A DNA stretch of 11,333 bases, from NCBI GenBank assembly GCA_028683635.1, contig JAQUHL010000027.1, positions 1 to 11,333 of the forward strand. The letters run 5' to 3'. Both the position numbers and the translations under genes were made by a program. Origin of the DNA: Candidatus Cloacimonadota bacterium (GTDB lineage Bacteria; Cloacimonadota; Cloacimonadia; Cloacimonadales; Cloacimonadaceae). Below, one piece after another: positions 1 through 6,370 of this stretch (position 1 is its first letter; every line of letters starts with the position of its first letter). The notes below the pieces were generated by a model that was not told the DNA's origin, did no database searches, and saw only the letters and a list, made by a program, of their open reading frames with translations.

Positions 1-1095
1 AACCTGATCGACGATTTCTATTTCAAAGCTCCTTCCTCCTCCCAGCCCCAGGAAAGGAAAGCTGCACAGCCCGCCATTCAGGTGGAGAGCACCATTCTCA
101 CGGGCACCCTGGAAGTGGAAAGTAACACCGCCGGAGACCTCTATCTGGATGGGAACTACGTCTGCTCCATCGCCAAAAGCGAGATCAAGACCTTAAGGAA
201 TGTGCCGGCAGGCAGCCACGAACTGGAACTGCGCTATGATGGAAAATCACAAAAACAATCCGTAAGTGTGCTGCGGGATCAGAGCAGCAAATATGCTTTC
301 AACATCTCCAAAGTGGTCTCCGCTCCTGCCATTATGGTCTATGTGGAAGGGGGTACTTTCCAGATGGGTAGTAATAGTGCAAGTAATGAAAAGCCCGTGC
401 ATCAGGTGACTTTGAGTTCCTACTACATTGGCAAATACGAAGTCACTCAAAAGGAATGGCAGGAGGTGATGGGCTCCAATCCCTCATACTGGAAGGGGGA
501 CAATCTGCCTGTGGAGAAAGTCTCCTGGTACGATGTCCTTGTCTATTGCAACAAACGCAGTCTCAAAGAGGGGCTCACTCCCTGCTACAGCATCAGTGGC
601 AACAGCGAACCCTCCCGTTGGGATTCGGTACCATCAGCCAGAAACTCCACCTGGGATGCAGTTACCTGCAACTGGTCTGCCAATGGCTATCGCTTGCCCA
701 CCGAAGCGGAATGGGAATACGCCGCACGGGGAGGGAACAAGAGCAAGGGCTATAGATACAGCGGTTCCAATGATATCAAATCCGTTGCCTGGTATTGGGA
801 AAACTCAGGAAAAAAGACCCATTCCGTTGGTGGCAAACAAGCCAATGAACTTGGTATCTATGACATGAGTGGCAACGTCTTGGAATGGTGCTGGGATGGG
901 TATAATGAAAGCTATTACAGCAAATCCGAGAGCCGTGACCCGAGAGGGTCGGGCTCGGGCAAATCTCGTGTCCAACGTGGTAGTTCTTGGAGCGGCAATG
1001 ACTACTCCTGCCGGGTTGCCTACCGCGCCAGCGGCCGCGATCCGGAAAACGGGTTCAGCTACGACGGCTTTCGGGTGCTTAGGGCTATCAAATAG
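1..1095 (+). CDS. PEGA domain + FGE-sulfatase (SUMF1-like) protein, 5'-truncated
   Basis: The frame is open from base 1 to the TAG at 1093-1095, so 364 residues of a longer protein are visible; the GTG at 82 lies inside the frame and is not a convincing start. Counting from base 1, residues 1-30 look like a Pro/Ser/Gln-rich linker. Residues about 33-103 form a PEGA domain (surface-associated beta fold; LYLDG and NVPAGSHELEL are typical). Residues about 111-363 form an FGE-sulfatase domain: GGTFQMGS, YEVTQKEW, YRLPTEAEWEYAARGG, the GNVLEW motif, RVQRGSSW and a terminal GFRVLR. True formylglycine-generating enzymes carry a Cys pair after the GGS(Y/W) motif; here the first position aligns with Gly and only the second Cys remains (SGNDYSCR), so sulfatase-activating chemistry is unlikely and a binding or structural role is more probable (inference). 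Upstream domains cannot be seen. Confidence 0.88.
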   Translation, partial: NLIDDFYFKAPSSSQPQERKAAQPAIQVESTILTGTLEVESNTAGDLYLDGNYVCSIAKSEIKTLRNVPAGSHELELRYDGKSQKQSVSVLRDQSSKYAFNISKVVSAPAIMVYVEGGTFQMGSNSASNEKPVHQVTLSSYYIGKYEVTQKEWQEVMGSNPSYWKGDNLPVEKVSWYDVLVYCNKRSLKEGLTPCYSISGNSEPSRWDSVPSARNSTWDAVTCNWSANGYRLPTEAEWEYAARGGNKSKGYRYSGSNDIKSVAWYWENSGKKTHSVGGKQANELGIYDMSGNVLEWCWDGYNESYYSKSESRDPRGSGSGKSRVQRGSSWSGNDYSCRVAYRASGRDPENGFSYDGFRVLRAIK

Positions 1096-1151
1096 GATCT
1101 TTGGGGCTTTTGCCCTTGGCCATTGGTCTTTTTCATGCGCAGCCTTGTAGC

Positions 1152-1167
1152 ACGGGCTTCAGCCCGT
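1152..1167. repeat. Leader hairpin, first copy
   Basis: The sequence acgggct-tc-agcccgt is a perfect 7-bp inverted repeat around a TC centre (effective TTCA loop with a 6-bp stem). An identical copy lies at 1362-1377. No T-tract follows, so it is not a typical intrinsic terminator. Confidence 0.8.
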
Positions 1168-1170
1168 TAG

Positions 1171-1254
1171 TTATTGCATTGATCTGCAGCTATTTACCAC
1201 ATTTATGACAGGTAGGCAAGCTATGTTACAGACGGTCTGAAGACTGTGCCACCG
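1171..1254. repeat. 84-bp repeat unit A1
   Basis: The unit runs from ttattgcattgatctgcagc to gtgccaccg. It contains the imperfect hairpin acggtct-ga-agactgt at 1232-1247. It carries the type-1 middle segment (tatttaccacattt) and differs from unit A3 at four positions by direct comparison. Confidence 0.88.
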
Positions 1255-1338
1255 TTATTGCATTGATCTGCAGCTATTTTCCATACTGATGACAGGTAGG
1301 CAACCTATGTTACAGACGGTCTGAAGACCGTGCCACCG
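1255..1338. repeat. 84-bp repeat unit A2
   Basis: This unit follows A1 without a gap. It contains the perfect 7+2+7 hairpin acggtctgaagaccgt at 1316-1331. Its middle segment (tattttccata) is the type-2 variant shared with A4 and not with A1. Confidence 0.88.
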
Positions 1339-1361
1339 TGCAGCATGCGCAGCCTTGTAGC

Positions 1362-1377
1362 ACGGGCTTCAGCCCGT
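1362..1377. repeat. Leader hairpin, second copy
   Basis: This is identical to the hairpin at 1152-1167 and sits in the leader of the second 210-bp block. Confidence 0.8.
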
Positions 1378-1380
1378 TAG

Positions 1381-1464
1381 TTATTGCAATGATCTGCAGC
1401 TATTTACCACATTTTTGACAGGTAGGCAAGCTATGTTACAGACGGTCTGAAGACCGTGCCACCA
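1381..1464. repeat. 84-bp repeat unit A3
   Basis: This type-1 unit is nearly identical to A1. It holds the perfect hairpin acggtctgaagaccgt at 1442-1457. Confidence 0.88.
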
Positions 1465-1548
1465 TTATTGCAATGATCTGCAGCTATTTTCCATATCTAT
1501 GACAGGTAGGCAAGCTATGTTACAGATGGTCTGGAGCCCGTGAGAACA
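1465..1548. repeat. 84-bp repeat unit A4 (degenerate 3' end)
   Basis: This type-2 unit resembles A2 up to about 1526. The hairpin region then reads atggtct-gg-agcccgt, which no longer pairs. Its right arm equals the right arm of the leader hairpin, so it may be a decayed or chimeric unit. Confidence 0.78.
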
Positions 1549-1698
1549 GACAGGATAAATCCCATGTTACGAACTGTCGGGATGAATCCCGAGTTACACC
1601 GGTCTACGGGAGATTTAGCTTGACATTAAAGCCCCTTATCTGAAAAGTGAAAATAAGTGTAAAAGTATGATAATTAGGTTTATATAAAGGAGCAAAAG
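1549..1698. repeat. Short hairpin modules and AT-rich leader before the next gene
   Basis: After the 84-bp array come ggataaatcc (1553-1562, 4+2+4 inverted repeat) and tcgggatgaatcccga (1577-1592, perfect 7+2+7 inverted repeat). Both are preceded or followed by gttac, as in the larger units. From about 1620 the sequence becomes AT-rich and leads to the ribosome binding site of the gene at 1699. A TTGACA at 1620-1625 has no convincing -10 box at normal spacing, while TATGAT at 1666-1671 has no matching -35, so no promoter is called. No gene is seen. Confidence 0.6.
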
Positions 1699-2502
1699 AT
1701 GCTTACCATTGATTGGAAAGAGCGCTTGAAAAAGGATGCTGCGAGTTTTTTTGAATCCAAGCTTCCCAGCCAGAACTATGATTTTGAGATTATCTTTAAT
1801 GCTTATCCGGCCAGAGTCAATGGTAAAATTCCCACGGAAGTAATAGGTTTTGTAGCCCAGATTCTGATTCAGATGATTGGCAAGAACCACGAGCGGTACA
1901 TCCCTTTCTACAAACATTTGTGGGATAAAAAGGGTGAGTATGGCAAGCAGGCCTTTGTCTATATGCTTGCCAGGCTGATAAATAAGAAGCCTGAGCAATA
2001 CTTTCCGATGGTTGAGAGCGCTATCCAAAATGCTGATGCGCACGATGTTATCCTGATTATGGATAAGATCTTCTTGCCCTTGCTGAAGAAGGATCCGGAG
2101 CATTATCTGCCAATCCTGTTCCGCTGGACAGAAAGCCCGGTGCAGGTCCTAAGAAAGCAGGCAATGAATCTGCTTCTCAAATATCTCAAAAAGGATAGCC
2201 TGCAGATTCCCCTGGTGCTGGCGCATTTTCAGAAACACTGGAACTACTCCACAGAGCCGTTTCCCGAAAACCAGATCCTCTTCCTTAAGAGCCTCGGCAA
2301 GATCGATCACGAGCTCTATCTTTCCATCTATGAAGAATATGGCCATACCAGGGAACCGCAGACCGTGGAGATACTCTGCGCTGCTATCTATGCTGCGGAT
2401 GAAGAGCTGGAACCGATTGTGGATAACTGGACTCGTTCCGGAAATGCCAGGGTAAAAAAAGCCGCCCTCAGCGCCAAGAAAGTGCTTGGCAAAAAGAAAT
2501 AG
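1699..2502 (+). CDS. HEAT-like alpha-solenoid protein, function unknown
   Basis: The product has 267 residues and looks entirely helical, with no signal peptide or membrane segment, so it is probably cytoplasmic. A helical-repeat pattern recurs around Trp75, Trp143 and Trp244: Trp, a short polar turn, then basic and Ala/Leu-rich helices (for example RWTESPVQVLRKQAMNLL and NWTRSGNARVKKAALSA). This resembles HEAT-type solenoids and, loosely, the AlkD DNA-alkylation-repair fold; I cannot see AlkD catalytic residues with confidence, so a glycosylase role is not claimed. The C-terminus is Lys-rich (VLGKKK). The ATG has a good Shine-Dalgarno sequence (aaggag at 1687-1692). The greA start follows 15 bp after the stop, so the two genes are probably cotranscribed. 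It is the first gene of the + strand series. Confidence 0.72.
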   Translation: MLTIDWKERLKKDAASFFESKLPSQNYDFEIIFNAYPARVNGKIPTEVIGFVAQILIQMIGKNHERYIPFYKHLWDKKGEYGKQAFVYMLARLINKKPEQYFPMVESAIQNADAHDVILIMDKIFLPLLKKDPEHYLPILFRWTESPVQVLRKQAMNLLLKYLKKDSLQIPLVLAHFQKHWNYSTEPFPENQILFLKSLGKIDHELYLSIYEEYGHTREPQTVEILCAAIYAADEELEPIVDNWTRSGNARVKKAALSAKKVLGKKK

Positions 2503-2517
2503 CCACTGGAGATAGAG

Positions 2518-3000
2518 TTGGATTTGACACTGTATATCAGCAAGAAAGGCATGGAGATGCTGCAAAAGAGGATCCACTTTTTGATGACGGAAGATCGTCC
2601 GGAAGTGATGAAAGCTTTGTCCATTGCCAGGGAATATGGAGATTTGAGCGAAAATGCTGAGTATAAAGCAGCCCGGGAACGCCAGCGGGCGATAGATTCC
2701 GAGATAGATTATCTTCGCAAGCGATCGGCCAGATTGAAGGTGGTGGATTGCAGCGATTTTCCTCGTGATGTAGTGCGGTTTGGATTATATTGTACTGCAA
2801 AGGACATGGATACTGAAGAAGAAATCTGCTACCACATTGTGGGAGTGGATGAACTGAACTTTCACTCCGAAGAAGGTGTGCAGGCGGTATCTGTGGCCTC
2901 CCCGATCGGGACGGCATTGCTTGGTAAAAAGGTGGGTGCCGTGGGAATGGTCAAGGCTCCGATGGGCGAGAGGTTTTTACAGATTTTGAGTATTAAATAG
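2518..3000 (+). CDS. greA: Transcription elongation factor GreA
   Basis: The product binds the RNA polymerase secondary channel and stimulates cleavage of backtracked transcripts. The 160-residue length matches the family (about 158). The N-terminal coiled coil (about 5-75) carries AREYGDLSENAEYKAARE, with the tip acidic residues Asp42 and Glu45 expected for Mg2+ coordination at the polymerase active site. The C-terminal FKBP-like globular domain (about 80-160) contains the GreA signature ASPIGTALLGKKVG and ends in a PxG...ILSI pattern. The start is TTG at 2518, supported by GGAG at 2508-2511 with 6 nt spacing and by the alignment of the N-terminus; the first ATG (2551) would delete the first strand and part of the coiled coil. 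It lies 15 bp after the solenoid gene. Confidence 0.93.
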   Translation: MDLTLYISKKGMEMLQKRIHFLMTEDRPEVMKALSIAREYGDLSENAEYKAARERQRAIDSEIDYLRKRSARLKVVDCSDFPRDVVRFGLYCTAKDMDTEEEICYHIVGVDELNFHSEEGVQAVSVASPIGTALLGKKVGAVGMVKAPMGERFLQILSIK

Positions 3001-3006
3001 ATAAAG

Positions 3007-3058
3007 AGCCGCAGCCGGGTTCTTCTGGCAAAAGCGCATAGAACCGGGTATTGTGGCT
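3007..3058 (+). promoter_or_regulatory. Imperfect leader hairpin before the M18 peptidase gene
   Basis: The outer stem pairs 3007-3013 (agccgca) with 3052-3058 (tgtggct), including one G-U. The inner stem pairs 3018-3023 (ggttct) with 3040-3045 (agaacc), with a 16-nt loop. It ends just before the Shine-Dalgarno AAAGGA (3063-3068). No T-tract follows, so it is not a clear terminator; it may be a translational leader structure or a decayed intergenic repeat. Confidence 0.35.
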
Positions 3059-3072
3059 TGCCAAAGGATAAA

Positions 3073-4488
3073 ATGAAACAAAAAGAAAAGAAACAAAATG
3101 CCCTGTTGTATGAGCGTCCCAATTTCTACAAGGATGCTCAGCCTGAACAGATCAAAGCAGCGATGGATTACGCAGAGGATTACAAAGCTTTCCTGAATTC
3201 CTCCAAAACAGTGCGTGAGACCATTCGCTTTACCGAGACCCTTCTGAAAAAGAACAAGTTTGCCGCTCTTCCTGCCAAAAAGGGACAGAAGCGGGTGTAT
3301 GGCATCTTCCGGAACAAAACCATAGCCATGGCTGTCATCGGAGAAAGGCCTGTTTCCGAAGGCATCAATATGGTCGCAGCGCATATCGATGCACCCCGGG
3401 TCGATCTCAAACAAAACCCCCTCTATGAGGATGCCACCAGTGCGACAGCCTGTATGCGAACCCACTATTATGGGGGGATCAAAAAATATCAATGGGTCTC
3501 CACACCCCTTGCCCTGCATGGGTTTGTGGTTACCAAAGATGGTAAATATCTGGATATCAGCATCGGTGAAAAAAGCGACGAACCGGTATTCATCATTCCC
3601 GATCTGCTTCCGCATCTGGCCAGGAAAGAGCAATATTCAAAAAACCTGTCAGAAGCCATCGATGCTTCCAAGATGAACCTGGTCTTTTCTTCCAGATTTG
3701 AAGCCGGAAGCGAGGAAAAAGAAGCTCTCAAGGTATATGCTTTGCAGCTTCTTAACCAGAAATATGGCATTACCGAGCATGATTTCATCTCTGCCGAACT
3801 GGAACTTGTTCCGGCCATTGGTGCCCGGGATGCCGGGATCGATAGCAGCATGGTGGTTGGCTATGGCCAGGACGAAAGAATCTGCGCCTATACCGCCCTC
3901 ACAGCCCTGCTCAAAGATCTGCCCAGGAAACCAAAGCGCACCATGATTGTCTATTTTTCCGATAAGGAAGAAGTCGGCAGCCAGGGAAACACGGGTGCTC
4001 ACTCGGTTTTTATCCAGGATTTTGTAGCCCAGGTTCTTGCCCAGAACGGGGAAGATTGCTCAAGCGCAAATCTGCGTAAGTGCTTCATGAATTCACAGAT
4101 ACTATCCGGGGACGTGACTGCGGCGATCGATCCCAACTATCCTGGGGTTCATGAAAAGCAGAATGCAGTGGTATTCAACCATGGTATTGGAGTATCCAAA
4201 TTTACAGGAAGCGGTGGAAAATATGGATGTAACGATGCCAATCCAGAGTTTACAGCCAAGGTGCTCAAGCTCTTCAGCGATGCCAGGATCCAATGGCAGA
4301 TGGGAGAACTGGGCAAGGTCGATGAGGGCGGTGGTGGAACCATTGCCTATATCATGGCAAACCTGGGAGCTGAAGTTATAGATTGCGGAGTTGCCCTGAT
4401 GGGAATGCATTCACTATATGAGCTGTGCAGCAAAGCAGATCTCTATTGCACCTATCTCGCATATTCCGAATTCTTGTATAAAGGGTAA
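3073..4488 (+). CDS. M18 family metallo-aminopeptidase
   Basis: The product is a cytosolic di-zinc aminopeptidase removing N-terminal residues from peptides; family members form large tetrahedral dodecamers. The ATG at 3073 gives 471 residues (human aspartyl aminopeptidase has 475). A TTG at 3058 is possible, but it falls inside a hairpin, whereas AAAGGA (3063-3068) serves the ATG. All expected active-site residues are present in order (ATG numbering): His104 in AAHIDAPR, bridging Asp267 in GYGQDERICAY, catalytic Glu299 and ligand Glu300 in SDKEEVGS, Asp347 in LSGDVTAAIDPNY, His446 in GMHSLYE. The interposed domain corresponds to about residues 105-240. The exact substrate preference cannot be read from the sequence. 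It follows greA by 72 bp and precedes the lipoprotein gene by 25 bp. Confidence 0.92.
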   Translation: MKQKEKKQNALLYERPNFYKDAQPEQIKAAMDYAEDYKAFLNSSKTVRETIRFTETLLKKNKFAALPAKKGQKRVYGIFRNKTIAMAVIGERPVSEGINMVAAHIDAPRVDLKQNPLYEDATSATACMRTHYYGGIKKYQWVSTPLALHGFVVTKDGKYLDISIGEKSDEPVFIIPDLLPHLARKEQYSKNLSEAIDASKMNLVFSSRFEAGSEEKEALKVYALQLLNQKYGITEHDFISAELELVPAIGARDAGIDSSMVVGYGQDERICAYTALTALLKDLPRKPKRTMIVYFSDKEEVGSQGNTGAHSVFIQDFVAQVLAQNGEDCSSANLRKCFMNSQILSGDVTAAIDPNYPGVHEKQNAVVFNHGIGVSKFTGSGGKYGCNDANPEFTAKVLKLFSDARIQWQMGELGKVDEGGGGTIAYIMANLGAEVIDCGVALMGMHSLYELCSKADLYCTYLAYSEFLYKG

Positions 4489-4513
4489 AATAAATTAGTA
4501 AAGGGAGTGTGAC

Positions 4514-5704
4514 ATGAAACAGTTTATTATCCTACTCTGTGTCGTCATGCTGGTTGGCGGTTGTGCCTCTCACCGGGCATTCAAAGCTGAGCAGCAAAAA
4601 ACTGCAATGTTGGAGGCCTTGTTAGCGGAAGGTCTGGCAGAACTGAATTATCTTCGGGACGAGACCAAATTTCAGCGGGAATACAACGAAGCCCTGAAAC
4701 GCGCTCTGGAAAAAAGAATGGGGAACCTGGAAAAGGGTATCGTCAGCCAGGCGCAGATCGATTCGCTTTACAATGAGATCGATGATATTTATTTCATTAT
4801 GAGAGAATACGATATTCAATTTACCGGAGATATCGATCAGCTCTATAAAAAAGTGGATCGCAGTCCCTCTGAGAAAGTAGTGGTCCGGGATACCAGCCAT
4901 ACAGATGAAAGCCTTGCCCTGCTCAGTAGTGAATTCCAAGCTCAGATCGACAAACTCGAACAAGAGCTTCAGGCCTTGCTTCTGGAAAATGGGGACCTGA
5001 TTGAGGAAATTCAGGATTACATCGATGACCACGTATCAGAACAGAAAAGGCAAATGTCAGCTTTGAAGAAGAACCTTGAGCTGGTTTCTGCAGGTTCGGA
5101 TACTCTCTCCAACGAACCAGTCATTATCTATGAACCGGTGGAAACTGAGATCAAAGATATCTGGAGCGAGGATATAATCGCCTTGCAGGAAGAGCTAAAA
5201 ACCCTTAAAAGCGAAATGGGCCAGGTGAAAGATAAGCTGGAAAAAATTCCTGCAGAGAAGGCTCCGGTTCTGCAAACTCAATCACAGGCAGAAACCCAAC
5301 CCTCAGCAGCCAAAATTGATCAGAAAAAAGCTGTGGATGGCTATAATGCAGCCAAGGCATTTTATGATAAGCGCCAGTACGAAAGGGCAATTACAGAGCT
5401 TGAAAATTACCTGAAGGAGTACCCCAACAGTTCCTATGCTCCCAATGCCCGATATTGGATCGCCGAATCTTACTATGCTTCAGGTAATACCAGAAAAGCC
5501 ATTCGGGAATTTGAGACAGTGGTATCCAAGTATCCTGAATCCATCAAGGTATTGGATGCCAGAGTCAAGATCGGTCTTTGCTATTGGAATCTCGGCGACA
5601 ATGCCAGCGCTCGGGAAGAACTGAAGAAAGTGATCTCAGAACATCCAGATTATTACAGACTTGATCTTGTCCAACAATTCCTGCGCCAGATTCCTGCGCA
5701 ATAA
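4514..5704 (+). CDS. YbgF/CpoB-like TPR lipoprotein
   Basis: The product has 396 residues with a lipoprotein signal: short basic start, hydrophobic core and lipobox VGGC with Cys17 as the lipidation site. Residues about 25-250 are charged and heptad-like, with long predicted coiled coils, including stretches at about 135-190 and 220-245. A Gln/Ala/Pro linker follows (about 250-268), then three TPR-like units at 276-309, 312-345 and 349-381 (for example YNAAKAFYDKRQYERAITELENYL) of the YbgF/CpoB type. CpoB family members sit in the periplasm with the Tol-Pal and peptidoglycan machinery; here no tol or pal gene is visible, and the coiled coil is much longer than in E. coli CpoB (about 263 residues in total). 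The ATG has a strong Shine-Dalgarno sequence (aagggag, 4501-4507). The stop is followed 7 bp later by the next gene. Confidence 0.82.
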   Translation: MKQFIILLCVVMLVGGCASHRAFKAEQQKTAMLEALLAEGLAELNYLRDETKFQREYNEALKRALEKRMGNLEKGIVSQAQIDSLYNEIDDIYFIMREYDIQFTGDIDQLYKKVDRSPSEKVVVRDTSHTDESLALLSSEFQAQIDKLEQELQALLLENGDLIEEIQDYIDDHVSEQKRQMSALKKNLELVSAGSDTLSNEPVIIYEPVETEIKDIWSEDIIALQEELKTLKSEMGQVKDKLEKIPAEKAPVLQTQSQAETQPSAAKIDQKKAVDGYNAAKAFYDKRQYERAITELENYLKEYPNSSYAPNARYWIAESYYASGNTRKAIREFETVVSKYPESIKVLDARVKIGLCYWNLGDNASAREELKKVISEHPDYYRLDLVQQFLRQIPAQ

Positions 5705-5711
5705 GCAGATT

Positions 5712-6065
5712 ATGTTTAACCCCGGCAGAGTAGTACTGTCGGGGTTTATCTTTCTGCTTTCCGCTTCCTTGCTCTTTGCCCAAAACGGCAATCCGGGGGA
5801 TGAAGCGAGTGCCATGATCGGAAGTGTGGCACAGGAATTGGCGGATAACATTCCTCTGAATTATCCCCTTATTCTGGATATCAGGGCCGGGGAATGGACT
5901 CCTCCCCTGGGTTTTGAACTGCGTAGAATCCTTCTGGAAAAGGGAGCTGATCTCAGGGAAGCAATTTCCTCGGGAAATTATGACAACTTCTCTCTTGCAG
6001 ACAGCCTGGCCGAGGGGAATGCAGTGATCTTGATTTGCTGCTGGTGGAGCATTTGGCACGGCTAA
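5712..6065 (+). CDS. Exported hypothetical protein, N-terminal part of a frame-disrupted gene
   Basis: The ATG at 5712 lies 7 bp after the preceding stop and gives a clear signal peptide (MFNPGRVVLSGFIFLLSAS then LLFAQ, cleavage probably after the Ala or Gln). The mature part has helical and mixed segments (EASAMIGSVAQELADNIPL; FELRRILLEKGADLREAI). In this frame the last residues turn into a Cys/Trp-rich, unlikely tail (ILICCWWSIWHG) before TAA at 6063-6065. The natural continuation, DLDLLLVEHLARLK, is in the next frame, so a single-base indel is inferred between 5984 and 6062, most likely near the GGGG at 6014-6017 or at 6024-6034. I recognise no family. The neighbours suggest an envelope role. 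Confidence 0.65.
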   Translation: MFNPGRVVLSGFIFLLSASLLFAQNGNPGDEASAMIGSVAQELADNIPLNYPLILDIRAGEWTPPLGFELRRILLEKGADLREAISSGNYDNFSLADSLAEGNAVILICCWWSIWHG

Positions 6066-6355
6066 AGCTGAAGAATGCCTTGCTCGTGCAGATTGGCTAT
6101 GAAATCTCCTGGATCACTATCGAACACAAGAGCTTTTTTAATTACCGCAGCGAACGTCTGCCCCAATATGTTTTTCAGATGAAACTCATCAGCTATCCGG
6201 AGTTTAAGCTCAGGGATATCCAGAATAGCGTTTATGCGGATCAGACACGTTTGACCCACAAAAAGGGTTTTGGAATTTCCTGGTTTGAACCGATTGTGGC
6301 TTCTGTGGCGATCGGATCCCTGATTTATCTGCTGTGGAACATCGAAGGAAAGTAA
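6035..6355 (+). CDS. C-terminal part of the frame-disrupted exported protein, membrane-anchored
   Basis: This frame is open from 5984 (after a TGA at 5981-5983) to the stop at 6353-6355. The TTG at 6035 is only the first possible start codon with no good Shine-Dalgarno sequence, so it is better read as the continuation of the gene starting at 5712; the joined product would have about 214 residues. It has beta-rich segments (ALLVQIGYEISWITIEHKSF, QYVFQMKLISY) and ends with a hydrophobic helix (PIVASVAIGSLIYLLWN) after an aromatic GFGISWFEP motif and before a short charged tail. This gives a signal peptide plus C-terminal anchor architecture. The bamD-like gene starts 15 bp later. Whether the break is real, strain-specific or a sequencing error cannot be decided here. 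Confidence 0.6.
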   Translation: MLLVEHLARLKLKNALLVQIGYEISWITIEHKSFFNYRSERLPQYVFQMKLISYPEFKLRDIQNSVYADQTRLTHKKGFGISWFEPIVASVAIGSLIYLLWNIEGK

Positions 6356-6370
6356 CAAAGGAAACATAGC

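Larger units (their letters stand above)
1134..1338. repeat. Nested repeat, copy 1 of the 210-bp-period block
   Basis: The block consists of a 37-bp leader (1134-1170, ending in the hairpin acgggcttcagcccgt) followed by two 84-bp units. A second block starts exactly 210 bp later with an identical 37-bp leader. The stretch carries no credible reading frame. It lies directly downstream of the FGE-like gene. Confidence 0.9.
1344..1548. repeat. Nested repeat, copy 2 of the 210-bp-period block
   Basis: This is the second leader (1344-1380) plus two more 84-bp units; five bases (tgcag) separate it from copy 1. Its last unit is diverged at the 3' end, where the hairpin has lost complementarity and the unit merges into other short hairpin repeats. 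Confidence 0.88.

Noticed and set aside
869..1150. Overlapping + strand frame across the end of the FGE-like gene and into the gap
   Set aside because: It is a shadow frame of the well-supported FGE-like domain, with no ribosome binding site or recognisable content.
1171..1548. Possible CRISPR array in the 84-bp repeat region
   Set aside because: Units are conserved over their full length and follow each other directly; there are no short constant repeats with unique spacers and no cas genes.
1620..1671. Sigma-70 promoter using TTGACA (1620-1625) and TATGAT (1666-1671)
   Set aside because: The spacing is 40 bp, far from 16-18, and neither hexamer has a proper partner.
6010..6040. Programmed -1 frameshift in the exported protein gene
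   Set aside because: No X-XXY-YYZ slippery heptamer in the correct frame and no obvious stimulatory stem-loop; a simple indel or sequencing error is more likely.
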